A stretch of DNA of 64,000 bases from JBKQVT01 sp963727245 (lineage in GTDB: Bacteria > Planctomycetota > Planctomycetia > Pirellulales > Thermoguttaceae), in NCBI GenBank assembly GCA_963727245.1, contig CAVSFO010000001.1:868001-932000 (forward strand), in the 5' to 3' direction. The notes beneath the pieces are model-generated. The model searched no databases. It saw nothing but the letters and a program-made list of their open reading frames with translations, and was not told the DNA's origin. The position numbers were made by a program, and so were the translations under genes. Position 1 is the stretch's first letter. The number at the start of each line of letters is the position of its first letter. Shown here piece by piece: positions 43,223 through 51,960 of this stretch.

Positions 43223-43330
43223 ACGTTATCCGGTGGCTCACGCCACCGGCTCGCTGACAACCGTGTCCCCGCGTCGCCACAACTCGGCGCAACGTTATCC
43301 GGTGGCTCACGCCACCGGCTCGCTGACAAC
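43223..43330. repeat. Two direct copies of a 39-bp hairpin-containing repeat (family F)
   Basis: ACGTTATCCGGTGGCTCACG... occurs at 43223-43261 and again at 43292-43330. Each copy holds the perfect hairpin CCGGTGGC-TCAC-GCCACCGG. The pair lies just after the stop of the NmrA-like gene on the minus strand. Confidence 0.85.
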
Positions 43331-43352
43331 ATTATCCCCTGCGCCCGCGTTG

Positions 43353-44255
43353 CTAACGGGCCACCGGCTGGGTAATCATCGGCAGCACGACCTCGCGGAC
43401 GAACTCGGCCAGCGTGGTCGGCGTCGTCGTCTGGGCCGAACGCGGCTGGAGCGACCGCAGCCTGCCCGTCTCAAAGGCGTCATACATCTCCAGCATCAAG
43501 TCGGTGACGTTCTCGCTGAGGGCGTTGTCGAGCATGACTTGCCGCGTGTCCTGCGGGTCGCACTTGACGTAAACGATCTTCCGACCCAGCGTCTCGGAGA
43601 GGATTCCCGCCACCTCGTCGAAGGACAGGTCGGCCGGCCCTTGCAACTCGCGGACGTTGTGCCCGGTCCAGGTCCGGTTCGAGAGCCGCTCGGCGGCTAC
43701 GCGGCCGATGTCGCGGGTGGCGATCATCGGGAATCGCAGCGAGCCGGAAAGCGGCAGCGAGAAGCGGCCCGCGTTCTTGATCGGATCCAACTGCCAGAGG
43801 AGGTTTTCGAAGAAGAAGCCGGCCCGCAAGTGCGTGACGTTGCCGGCCGCGTCGTTGAGCAGGTTTTCCACGTCGTGCAAGCCGCCGATCGGCCCGGCGC
43901 CGGAAACGAACTGGGCGCCGATCGACGACACGTTGACGACCCGCGCGATGCGGTTGGTGCGGATCGCGGTGGCGGCGGCCTTGCCGAGACGGTTTTGGAA
44001 CCCCCGCAGGTCGTCGGAGCCGTAGCCCGGCGGCGTCACCCAGAGAAGCGCATCGACGTCTTGCGTCGCCTTGATAAGAAAGTCCGTATTGTCCTGGGAG
44101 CCGATGGCCGTCTCGGCCCCTCGTTTGACCAACTTCCTGAGGTTCTCCGGACGCCGGCCCAACAACCGCACGCCGATGTCGCCGCCGGAGTCCAAGAGGA
44201 AATCGGCCACGGCACTGCCGATATGCCCGCTGGGCGTCGTTATCGCGATCTTCAT
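43353..44255 (-). CDS. NmrA-like / NAD(P)H-binding SDR family protein
   Basis: A 300-residue atypical short-chain dehydrogenase. The N-terminal dinucleotide motif is ITTPSGHIGSAVADFLL, where the usual GxxGxxG is partly replaced (SGHIGS), as in NmrA-like proteins. DALLWVTPPGYGSDD and VVNVSSIGAQFVSG follow, then AGFFFENLLWQLDPIK. These proteins sense or use NAD(P)H and include quinone reductases and regulators. The start at 44255 is supported by AAGGAG at 44262-44267. No partner gene is adjacent. Confidence 0.85.
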   Translation of the reverse strand: MKIAITTPSGHIGSAVADFLLDSGGDIGVRLLGRRPENLRKLVKRGAETAIGSQDNTDFLIKATQDVDALLWVTPPGYGSDDLRGFQNRLGKAAATAIRTNRIARVVNVSSIGAQFVSGAGPIGGLHDVENLLNDAAGNVTHLRAGFFFENLLWQLDPIKNAGRFSLPLSGSLRFPMIATRDIGRVAAERLSNRTWTGHNVRELQGPADLSFDEVAGILSETLGRKIVYVKCDPQDTRQVMLDNALSENVTDLMLEMYDAFETGRLRSLQPRSAQTTTPTTLAEFVREVVLPMITQPVAR

Positions 44256-44630
44256 TGCCTTCTCCTTTTCCAAGAGCCAACTCCTTCGCGGGTCTGCAAA
44301 AAAAGGGAACCACTCCCGACCGCTGGTGCGAGTGAATTATATGCGCCGCAGCGGGCGGAGACAGCGTCCGGCTGGGTCGCGGTTTCGGCCCGGCCATGAT
44401 GGCCGCCACCTCGGCCGCCGATACGGTTTTGTCGCATACCCCAACGGCGAAAGGGCGGGCTCGTCTCGCGCCGGTGAGACACTTTGCCGGCCGCGGGGAA
44501 CGTGGTGCGGACTGGTCATTCGCCGGCAAGGTCGGTGACGGATGGGCAGGGACGCGCCGATCTGTTGCGACTTTTGGGTAAGAAACCGCGGAGAGGGCGT
44601 TCGCCGTCATGGGGCAGTTGGCCCTCGGCA
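44256..44630. other. Intergenic, no gene seen
   Basis: 375 bases between two minus-strand genes. Open frames present are unlike any family, and I see no repeat or clear terminator. Confidence 0.5.
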
Positions 44631-45398
44631 TCATGGCCCGATTATCCCTGCCTTTGGTAGCGCTTTTTTGAGATCGCGCACGCCCGCGTCGCTGACCTTT
44701 GTGCCGCTGAGGTTCAGGTCTAGCAAGTTGGTCAATCCCCTGAGGTGTTGAAGCCCGGCGTCGCTCACCTTGGTGCCGCTGAGGTCGAGGTATTGGAGCC
44801 GGGTCATTCCCCTGAGGCGTTCCAGCCCGGCGTCGCCGACCGCGGTGCCGTCGAGGCGCAGCAATACGAGCCGGGCCATTCCCTCGAGATCCTCGATCTC
44901 GGCGTCGCTGACTGCTGACCCACGAATATCGACGACCATCACGTGCGCAAGCGGGTCGTCTCCTAGCAGCCTGCGCAGCCACGGCGGCTCTCGCTGTGTC
45001 TCGTTGTCAAGCGGAGCCAAGTCATAATCATAATCAACGACCCCCAGGCTCGCAATCTTCTCCAGCACCTCGCGATGTTTTCTCGCCCGCTGCCTCTCCG
45101 CCGCCAGCCAACCGCACGCCATGGCGACGACCACCATCAGAAGAAGCAGCGAGAGGATGCTGAACTGGAAGCGCCGGCGAAAGACGAAAGCGGCGGCAAA
45201 CCACAGCAGCATGGCCAGCAAAGCCGCGCCCACGGCCGCCGCGGCGATCAGCACCGTCCAGCCCCGATGCTCGTTGAACGCAAACCAGTGGAACCGCTCG
45301 GACAGCCAGAGGAAGCCCTCGACCAGCAGCAGCCCGAACACGACGCGCCCCGGCGTAAGGTGATACCAGCGGGGATTGTCTTGGGAAGCGCCGGCCAT
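44631..45398 (-). CDS. Leucine-rich-repeat protein with N-terminal membrane helices (paralog of 38026)
   Basis: A 255-residue protein. The N-terminus MAGASQDNPRWYHLTPGRVV and the next 90 residues align closely with the 38026 gene, including FLWLSER, FNEHRGWTVLI and FQFSILSLLLLM. Three hydrophobic segments are followed by a linker and PWLRRLLGDDPLAHVMVVDI, then four LRR units (LERLRGMTRLQYLDLSGTKV and similar), ending DLKKALPKAGIIG. The start at 45398 was chosen because the paralog's homology begins there. The open frame extends upstream to 45560 without support. The role is unknown; the shared membrane part suggests a duplicated family. Confidence 0.82.
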   Translation of the reverse strand: MAGASQDNPRWYHLTPGRVVFGLLLVEGFLWLSERFHWFAFNEHRGWTVLIAAAAVGAALLAMLLWFAAAFVFRRRFQFSILSLLLLMVVVAMACGWLAAERQRARKHREVLEKIASLGVVDYDYDLAPLDNETQREPPWLRRLLGDDPLAHVMVVDIRGSAVSDAEIEDLEGMARLVLLRLDGTAVGDAGLERLRGMTRLQYLDLSGTKVSDAGLQHLRGLTNLLDLNLSGTKVSDAGVRDLKKALPKAGIIGP

Positions 45399-45644
45399 GG
45401 CGATAGTATAGTGGAAGCAGCCCCCAGGATGCAGGCATGTGTCCGACCGTTGACGTAAGATTGGGGGGTATGGTCCTGTGGCGTCCTCGCGGCCGGGGCG
45501 TGCCCCCGAGTGCCCCAAAGCGCGATCTGGGGTTCTCCCCGCTTGCATTTTTCGCCCCACAGGCTCTAATTATCCAGTTATCCCGTTCTCCCATCGTGGG
45601 TGGACCCGTTGTATTCACCGCTTTGTCACAAGGAAAACAGACCC

Positions 45645-45977
45645 ATGGCCAAAGAAACTGCCGCCAAGAAACCCCTGACCAAGACCGAACTGCTGGGCAA
45701 CATTGCCGCCGCCGCCGACGTGTCCAAGAAGCAGGTGGCCGCCGTGCTGGAAGCCCTGGCCGCCGAAATCAAGAAGAGCCTCGGCGGCAAGGGCGCCGGC
45801 GTGATCGCCATCCCCGGATTGGTGAAGATCGAAAAGAAGAAGATCCCCGCCCGCCCGGCGGCCAAGGGCATTCCGAACCCGTTCAAGCCGGGCGAACTGA
45901 TGGACCGTGCGGCCAAGCCCGCCTACAACAAGGTCAAGGTGCGGGCGCTGAAGCTGCTGAAGGATATGGCGAAGTAG
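45645..45977 (+). CDS. HU-like DNA-binding protein
   Basis: A 110-residue basic protein of the HU/IHF fold. The first helices read LTKTELLGNIAAAADVSKKQ and VAAVLEALAAEIKKSL; the beta-arm region is shortened or altered (VIAIPGLVKIEKKKIPARPA, KGIPNPFKPGEL). The C-terminal helix VKVRALKLLKDMAK ends it. AAGGA at 45630-45634 supports ATG 45645. HU-type proteins bend and compact DNA; a slightly longer basic form like this recurs in planctomycetes. It stands alone, with unrelated neighbours. Confidence 0.88.
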   Translation: MAKETAAKKPLTKTELLGNIAAAADVSKKQVAAVLEALAAEIKKSLGGKGAGVIAIPGLVKIEKKKIPARPAAKGIPNPFKPGELMDRAAKPAYNKVKVRALKLLKDMAK

Positions 45978-45979
45978 GA

Positions 45980-46021
45980 AGGGACCAGGGGCCGGGGGCC
46001 AGGGACCAGGGGCCGGGGGCG
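45980..46021. repeat. Short tandem GGGACCAGGGGCCGGGGGC repeats
   Basis: Two and a half imperfect units follow the HU-like stop. They look like simple-sequence expansion rather than a defined element. Confidence 0.6.
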
Positions 46022-46160
46022 ATCGCTGATCGGTCGGGGTCTGGCAGTAGTCGAAGAGGCGGTCGGCGGCGGGCGGGATCAACCCGCTGGCCGCCGGATC
46101 GCCCGCTTGGCGGTACTACCGGCTCAGTTTCCGAAGCACCGGCCAAGGAGATACCATGCC

Positions 46161-47348
46161 ATGAAGACGCGAGTAAGAATCCTCTCGGCGCTGCTGGTCT
46201 TGACGCTCGTCATCGCGGCGCGGGCAGATACGCTCAACTTCCTCTGCGATAAGGCCGTTGACCCGGCCAGCCTGCTGAGTGCTCCGGCGGCCGTCAACAG
46301 CGAGGAGGGCAAGGCGGAATTGGACTTCTTGGTGGCCCTGCAGAAGCAACGCACCCCGGAGCAGGTGGCTCGCTGTCGCACCGAGATGAACCTGAACATG
46401 GCTCGGTTTCAAGGCGTGCTGGGGCCGTGGTTGACCCCGGCCAACCTGCCGGCGCTGGACGCGCTCTCCCAGAAGATCGACAAGGACGTGGGGCACTTCA
46501 TCGGCGCGGCCAAGACGCACTTCAATCGCCCGCGGCCCGCAAAGGCGGACAGCCGCATTATTTGTGCCATCCCGATCGACGACTCGCTGGCGTATCCCAG
46601 CGGGCACTCGACCTGGGCAACGGTTCATGCGCTGCTGCTGGCCGAACTGGCGCCCGAGCACCGCGCCGAACTGCTGGCGCGGGGCCGGGAGATTGGTTGG
46701 GATCGCAACGTGGCCGGGGTCCATTACTACAGCGACGTCTTGGCCGGGAGGGTTTTCGGCCAGGCCTTGTGGCAGGCCCTGCTCAAGAATCCGCAGTTCC
46801 GGGACGAACTTGCCAAGGTCAAAGTGGAATACAGCGACGTTGCGCGGCGGCGCGCCCCAGTGAGCGGTTGGCAGCCGCCGCCGGCGACGAACCACTTTCC
46901 CGGTGGCCGCGACAAGGCTCGCGAAGAGACGCCCTTTGCCCGGGGAAATCCTCTGGAACCCGGAGAGAAGGTCTCTATATTCGCAAAGCGTAAACGGCCC
47001 ATCCATGGGAACGGGAGAACTCGCATGAGCTGGATTTACCTTGTGGCCGCGATTCTGTTGGAGGTCTGCGGGACGACCTGCATGAAACTCTCCAGCGGCT
47101 TCACGAGGCTCACGCCTTCCGTGCTGCTGTTCGTCTGCTATGGCCTCAGTTTCGGGGCCATGACGCTGGCCATCAAACGCATGGAAATCAGCACCGTCTA
47201 TGCGATTTGGTCGGGGCTCGGAACGGCCCTGATCGCCGGCGTCGGAATCCTCTGGTTCAAAGAGTCCTTCGGTGTGCTGAAGCTCGCCTCGCTGGTGCTG
47301 ATCATCCTGGGACTCGTGGGCCTGAATCTTTCGGCGGCGGCCCATTGA
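46161..47348 (+). CDS. PAP2/class A acid phosphatase fused in frame to an SMR transporter
   Basis: One open frame of 395 residues with two unrelated domains. Residues 1-22 are a signal peptide (MKTRVRILSALLVLTLVIAA). Residues ~90-230 form a PAP2-type phosphatase with all three signature motifs: KTHFNRPRP, YPSGHSTW and DRNVAGVHYYSD. Residues ~240-285 are a Pro/Arg-rich linker of no clear character. Residues 289-395 are a full small-multidrug-resistance protein (next entry). AAGGAGAT precedes ATG 46161. Phosphatase and transporter have no known joint function and the linker looks non-coding, so a lost stop or a frameshift at the phosphatase end is as likely as a true fusion. Confidence 0.8.
   Translation: MKTRVRILSALLVLTLVIAARADTLNFLCDKAVDPASLLSAPAAVNSEEGKAELDFLVALQKQRTPEQVARCRTEMNLNMARFQGVLGPWLTPANLPALDALSQKIDKDVGHFIGAAKTHFNRPRPAKADSRIICAIPIDDSLAYPSGHSTWATVHALLLAELAPEHRAELLARGREIGWDRNVAGVHYYSDVLAGRVFGQALWQALLKNPQFRDELAKVKVEYSDVARRRAPVSGWQPPPATNHFPGGRDKAREETPFARGNPLEPGEKVSIFAKRKRPIHGNGRTRMSWIYLVAAILLEVCGTTCMKLSSGFTRLTPSVLLFVCYGLSFGAMTLAIKRMEISTVYAIWSGLGTALIAGVGILWFKESFGVLKLASLVLIILGLVGLNLSAAAH
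47025..47348 (+). CDS. SMR family (EmrE-like) efflux protein, C-terminal part of the fused frame
   Basis: 107 residues from ATG 47025, the normal size for an SMR protein, with four hydrophobic helices. The membrane Glu of the family is in ILLEVCGTTCMKLSSG (residue 13), and Trp and Gly of AIWSGLGTALIAG match loop 3. GGGAG lies ~10 bases upstream of the ATG, so it can be translated on its own. SMR proteins export cationic drugs, guanidinium or polyamines by proton antiport. It is in frame with the phosphatase with no stop between; see that entry. Confidence 0.75.
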   Translation: MSWIYLVAAILLEVCGTTCMKLSSGFTRLTPSVLLFVCYGLSFGAMTLAIKRMEISTVYAIWSGLGTALIAGVGILWFKESFGVLKLASLVLIILGLVGLNLSAAAH

Positions 47349-47647
47349 AACGGCGCCGAGCGCGAACTTCCAGCGCTGGCAGCGGAAGGCCAGTTGCGTC
47401 CTGCCTCCCCGGAATCCCCTCGACCGCATCGACGAGCCGCGCCAGGGGCATTGCCGTGCAGGCGCGCGTCGGCGGCGAGGCCGCGGGGGCGTTCCCTGCG
47501 GCGTAGCACACAATTTGACCCTTCGCCGCAGTTTAACTAAAGTAACACGGCGCGTTTGGCCGAATGGGCGCACTGCCTGTCTATCTTTTGGCAACTGCTG
47601 AAAAGCTGGTTACAAGGCAGGCGTTGTTTCTCGCCGAGCGGGCTTCC

Positions 47648-48667
47648 ATGATTCCTTCCTTCCCTCAATTCAAACGACTCGAACTGAACGATCAGGCGGA
47701 TATCGAGTCATTCAGCAGACAATTTCCTCCCTATTCTGATTTCAATTTCGGGAATATGTGGTCTTGGGACACGGAAAACCGCGTCCGCATCGGCTGCCTT
47801 GGCGAGCACCTGGTCGTGCAGGGCACGGATGATGCCACCGGCGAGCCGTTTTATTCCTTCCTGGGCAGGGGCGGCCGGCAAGCGCTTCAAGTGGCAACGA
47901 CGCTCTTGGCCCGGGCGTGCGCCGAAGGCCGTCAGCCGAGGCTGAAGCTGGTTCCGCAAGAGGTCATGGCGCTGCTCCACAATACCAATCTGCTTCTCTG
48001 GGAAGATCGCGCCAGCGACGATTATATCGTCGACGCCGACGAGTTGTCGCTGTATGGGGGAACGCGCTTTGCCCATGCGCGGCGCAGCGTCAACAAGTTC
48101 CTGCGAAGTTGCCCCGAGGTGCGCGTGGTTCAATTGGATCTCGGCAGCACGAGCGTGCGCCAGGAGATCGACCAACTGCGCACGACGTGGACCTACAATA
48201 AAGGCATGTCGCTGCCCAATGAAAAGGCCGCCCTGGAGCGGTTGCTGGCCGTATCCACGGCATTGCAACTGCTGGGCACCGGCGTCTACCAGCAAGACCG
48301 CCTGATCGCGTTCTCCATCGTCGAGTTGCTGGGCTGCGGATACGCCATGGGGCATTTTGCCAAGTGCGACACGGGATTCAACGGGCTATCCCACTACCTG
48401 TATCAGGCCACCGCCCGCGCCACGTCCGCCCGCGGCTGTCGATATCTCAACGTGCAAGAGGACCTGGGTATTGCAGGATTGCGGGCATTCAAGATGTTGC
48501 TGCGACCGGTTTCCTTCTTGAAGAAATATGCCGTCACCTGCCGTGTGACTTGCTCGCATCAACCGGCGCCTGGCAGCTTGCCCGGCACGGAACACACGTT
48601 GCCTTCGCCGCCGATTGTGCTGCCGTCTTGGGGAGCCGTACCAGGCGCAGGCCTCTGCGCCTCGTGA
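47648..48667 (+). CDS. DUF2156 family protein (phosphatidylglycerol lysyltransferase C-terminal-like)
   Basis: A 339-residue soluble protein. The start MIPSFPQFKRLELNDQADIE leads to FPPYSDFNFGNMWSWD, which is characteristic of DUF2156, a double GNAT-like fold related to MprF catalytic domains. Later motifs include MALLHNTNLLLWEDRASDDY, RRSVNKFLRSC, and near the end CRYLNVQEDLGIAGLRAFKM. In MprF the domain transfers lysine to lipid; the substrate here is unknown and no flippase part is present. The open frame extends to 47564, but ATG 47648 is where homology begins. Confidence 0.85.
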   Translation: MIPSFPQFKRLELNDQADIESFSRQFPPYSDFNFGNMWSWDTENRVRIGCLGEHLVVQGTDDATGEPFYSFLGRGGRQALQVATTLLARACAEGRQPRLKLVPQEVMALLHNTNLLLWEDRASDDYIVDADELSLYGGTRFAHARRSVNKFLRSCPEVRVVQLDLGSTSVRQEIDQLRTTWTYNKGMSLPNEKAALERLLAVSTALQLLGTGVYQQDRLIAFSIVELLGCGYAMGHFAKCDTGFNGLSHYLYQATARATSARGCRYLNVQEDLGIAGLRAFKMLLRPVSFLKKYAVTCRVTCSHQPAPGSLPGTEHTLPSPPIVLPSWGAVPGAGLCAS

Positions 48668-48714
48668 TCGGCCGCCACTTTGCCGGCACGCGGCACGTAG
48701 CGCACCCCTCAAAA

Positions 48715-48795
48715 TACTAGCCCGAAGCGCAAGCGAGGGTGCATTACGCCACGGTCTGCCGTCGTTGCTCCCTCGCTTGCGCGTCAGGCTAGTGC
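48715..48795. repeat. Dispersed hairpin repeat (family C), near-complete copy
   Basis: Matches 21743-21823 with changes in the right arm (GCGTCAGGCTAG). It lies between two convergent genes. Confidence 0.85.
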
Positions 48796-48827
48796 CATGC
48801 TGCCAGCGGTTACAATTCTTGCAAAAT

Positions 48828-49704
48828 TTATGGATTCGCCCGTCCTTTGGCGACCCTCGCTACGACCTCACCGGCGGTCAGCAGCCGCACGGACGCGGGC
48901 ACCCGGGCACACTCCTTGGCACAAAACTCTTTCAAGTAAGACCGGTAAAGCTCATCCTTCTCCGCTTTGCCGTCGTAGACGCCTGCCGGGTTCAGCCGCG
49001 TGTAGATCAGCCGCAAGACTTTGCACACCATCTCCCCCGCCATGCAGGCTTCCGTCCCTAGCGAGACACAGCCGAGCAAATGCGGCCGTTCCGGCCCCGA
49101 CCAATCGGCTGGCAGACCGAGGCGCGCCTGCAGGTAGTCGAACTCCAGGAGTCGCAAGTCCAGTCCGCACTGCTGGCAGATCGCCTCGAATCGCGCGATT
49201 CTTTTCACACCCCGGCTCCGTTTTTTCTCGTCGCTGGCGCGGCCCGGATCGTCCAGTTCCAGAAACAGCCGGTCACACGCCCGAAATTCCTGGTCCAGCA
49301 GGAGCCTGCGTGTAATCTCTTGGCACATCCGCGGTCACCCAGGCCATTTGCCTTCCCAGCGAAAGACTAGCGCGGACGACAAGGAAGCCGAGGAAGGCGA
49401 ACTTCTCCTGCGGGTGAAAGAAAAGCTGCATGTAGCCGCACACTCCGGAGGCCAGTTTTGCGACGAAATGGTAATCTTCAAACTGGCCGATCCCTTGAAG
49501 CCGCTGCCGTTGCGCGTTTTGAAGTTGTTCCGTGAGTTCCTGCGGGGTTCCTTGGCGCTCGTCGCCGGGAATCATCTGGTTGCAGAGTTCCAACGCGGAG
49601 AGCAAATCGGCGCTCGTGTAATCGGTAACCCGATATACCGACAGATCGTCCTTCGTCTGCCGCGGATCAACGCCGGCGTCGCCGCCAAGGAACGAGTCGC
49701 GCAT
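48828..49704 (-). CDS. GNAT-like acetyltransferase family protein (one frameshift)
   Basis: About 292 residues after correcting one extra base near 49328-49335. The N-terminal frame contains YRVTDYTSADLLSALELCNQ and FAFLGFLVVRASLSLGRQ; the second frame continues MCQEITRRLLLDQEFRACDR, LFLELDDPG, then RIARFEAICQQCGLDLRLLE. Order and hydrophobicity fit a GNAT core (strand FAFLGFLVV, helix, strand DRLFLELD), but the acetyl-CoA loop is not clearly RxxGxG, so the family call is tentative. GGGGAG seven bases before the ATG at 49704 sets the start. It begins 28 bases after the GH36-like gene and is probably cotranscribed with it. Two separate small genes are the alternative. Confidence 0.6.
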
Positions 49705-49732
49705 GTTTCAACTCCCCTGTGAACGCCTGCCT

Positions 49733-51793
49733 TCACGGCTGCTGCTGGTAGATCACCAGTTCCGCCCCGGGAGTTTTTTTGAGCGTTAGGGTCACTCCCT
49801 TGGCCAACTGGGCGCCGGTGTAGACCGCTTGGAGGCCGCTCGCCTGGCAGCTTATCGCATAGCGTGCCTGGGGATCGAGGCCGCGAGGGGCAAAGGCAAA
49901 GGTGTCGCCGGCCAATCCAGGGGCTGACGCCCCCGGTTGGCCAACCGCTTTCCGCTTGAAGATCAAGGCGAATCCCTGGCCCAGGTCGTGGCGATGAAAC
50001 TGGTAGGCCAGCCAGGGCCGATCCAGGGTGCAATCGGTCAAGGGATAGAAATCGCCGGACAGATACGGCCGCACTCGCTTGTAGAGTTTCACCTGCCGCT
50101 TGGCCAAGTCCATGGGGAAATCCTTGTCCAGCGGGTGCCAGGCCACGCACAATTGCCCGCCGAAGCTGGACCAGACGCCGAAGTTGTCGGTCGCCTGCGT
50201 GGGCAGATTCAACACCCCGCCCGGCATATACAAGTTGCCGCCGTACATGCCGGCCTGATCGGTGATGGAGTGAAACCAACTGTCGGATTTTTGGTGCCAG
50301 TGGAAACGGGCCAGCGTTTCCAGATCGACCCTGCGGCCGCCGCCGCAACAACCTTCCATGAGCATCCCCGGGTGGCGTATGCGGATTTGGTCCTGCATTT
50401 CATACATGCCGGTGATGTACTGCATTTCCGGGAGGCCCAGGCGGTCGGGGCCCATGGGGATGATGTTGTTGCTCTGGTCCTGGCGGTACATATTGATGCC
50501 CTGGTTCTTTACATAGTTGTCGACGACCGCCAGGAACGTTTCCCGCCCCTTCGCATCGCCCATGTACCCGAGCCACTCGGCCGGGAACCACAGGCCGAAG
50601 TAGATGCCCGCCGCGGCCAAGGGATTGCGAATCGGGGCCAGGCCGTGGGGGAACCGCTCCTTGCTCAGGGACCAGTTGTGGGTGCCGTAGAGGTCCTGCC
50701 AACCCTTGCACGTGTAGTATCCGGCGTCGATCACGTAGGCCTCGACGCCCAGGTCGATAAACGGCTTGACCAGCGCCGAAAGGGTCTGCTCGTTGACCTT
50801 CTCCAAATAGCCGCCGTTGCCATGGTAGGTGAAGCACGTGTTGACGGAGACCAGCGGCTGGTGCGGCTTGCCGTCGGGCAGCCGCGGCAGATAATGCTCG
50901 TAGATCACGTGGCGGAGCATGTTGTGTCCGTGCAGGCATTGGCCGTTCCAGAAGACCAGCAGCATGCGCGGCCCGCGAACCTGCTCGCCGGGGCGCAAGC
51001 GAAAGTGGGTCCCGGGCATGGCGGCCTTGACCTCCAGTTGCGACCCGCTGGCGGTGAAGTCGGCCCGCCAGGTGCCGGTCCAGCCCAGGCCCATGAGCAC
51101 GCCGCGGTTTTCCGGGGTCTCGATATTGAAAAACGGCAACTGCTCGTTGCTGGAGAATCCTCCCCAACCGAACCGCTCGACGCCGGGCGCGACGGCAACT
51201 TTCCGCGTGAAGGGCATGAAGTCGTCGGCGCCGCAACGGCCGCCGTGGGCGCCGTGAATCGTGTAGCTCTTCCCCGCTTGAGAATGATTGACCTTCAAAT
51301 CGAGATTTTGCACCTGTTCGATCAGCCCCGTGTCCTTGTTGCCGGCGTCTTCAAAAGTCAGCAGGGTATCGACCGCCGGGTAGTCGAGGAATCGCTTGAC
51401 GTGCCAGGTCGCTTTCAGTCCCGTCTTGGCGTGCAGCCAACTCCAATCCTGCGTCTCGACATTGCCTTGGCGGCGGACATCGCTGAGGTGGAACTGCCAG
51501 GCATCAGAAGTGCCGGTGAAATCCTTGCCGTCGTAGCGGAAGCTGAAGGGCAGAGCCGTGCCGATCCAGCGGTCGAACCAGGCCTGTGCGGCCGGGCCGC
51601 TCTGCTGGCCGGCCGCCAGCGCCTTGAGCCATCCGTCGACCAGGGCGATTTCGCCCTCGGTGGGAATCCCGCTCTCGGCCAGATGCGCAGGCAGCGACTT
51701 GACCGGCCGCTGGGCGGTGCGCACGGCGGCCAACGGCAAGGATAGCAACAATGACACGGCCAACAGCAGACGTCCGATAGTCCTGGGGTGCAT
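49733..51793 (-). CDS. Exported GH36/clan-D-like glycoside hydrolase (alpha-galactosidase type)
   Basis: A 686-residue enzyme with a signal peptide (TIGRLLLAVSLLLSLPLAAV). A beta-sandwich N-terminal domain (residues ~30-300) precedes a TIM-barrel catalytic domain (~310-560). Barrel motifs: LVSVNTCFTYHGNGGYLEKV, GVEAYVIDAGYYT, GIYFGLWFPAEWLG, the probable nucleophile region NMYRQDQSNN, and the acid/base region GMLMEGCCGGGRRVDL. A C-terminal beta domain ends it. These features match clan GH-D (GH27/31/36), which cleave alpha-galactosides and related alpha-linked sugars; the exact specificity is not readable. GGGAGAAA precedes the ATG at 51793; the open frame upstream covers the repeat at 51817 and is not coding. 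Confidence 0.87.
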   Translation of the reverse strand: MHPRTIGRLLLAVSLLLSLPLAAVRTAQRPVKSLPAHLAESGIPTEGEIALVDGWLKALAAGQQSGPAAQAWFDRWIGTALPFSFRYDGKDFTGTSDAWQFHLSDVRRQGNVETQDWSWLHAKTGLKATWHVKRFLDYPAVDTLLTFEDAGNKDTGLIEQVQNLDLKVNHSQAGKSYTIHGAHGGRCGADDFMPFTRKVAVAPGVERFGWGGFSSNEQLPFFNIETPENRGVLMGLGWTGTWRADFTASGSQLEVKAAMPGTHFRLRPGEQVRGPRMLLVFWNGQCLHGHNMLRHVIYEHYLPRLPDGKPHQPLVSVNTCFTYHGNGGYLEKVNEQTLSALVKPFIDLGVEAYVIDAGYYTCKGWQDLYGTHNWSLSKERFPHGLAPIRNPLAAAGIYFGLWFPAEWLGYMGDAKGRETFLAVVDNYVKNQGINMYRQDQSNNIIPMGPDRLGLPEMQYITGMYEMQDQIRIRHPGMLMEGCCGGGRRVDLETLARFHWHQKSDSWFHSITDQAGMYGGNLYMPGGVLNLPTQATDNFGVWSSFGGQLCVAWHPLDKDFPMDLAKRQVKLYKRVRPYLSGDFYPLTDCTLDRPWLAYQFHRHDLGQGFALIFKRKAVGQPGASAPGLAGDTFAFAPRGLDPQARYAISCQASGLQAVYTGAQLAKGVTLTLKKTPGAELVIYQQQP

Positions 51794-51816
51794 GAGCGTT
51801 TCTCCCGATAAGAGGT

Positions 51817-51860
51817 GGGGACTGTCCCAATTTTCGTTCGACGAAAATGGGACTGTCCCC
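51817..51860. repeat. 44-bp palindromic dispersed repeat (family E), copy 2
   Basis: Base-for-base identical to 1389-1432. Like copy 1 it lies a short distance upstream of a gene start (24 bases before the GH36-like ATG, on the minus strand). Confidence 0.85.
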
Positions 51861-51960
51861 CTCGATCTGCCAAAAAACGCCGCGACGGCTCCTCCGATCC
51901 AACACCATGGTAACATGCCGCTGCCTGCGCGTGCAACGTTCCCGGGATCGCGCGATCCCG

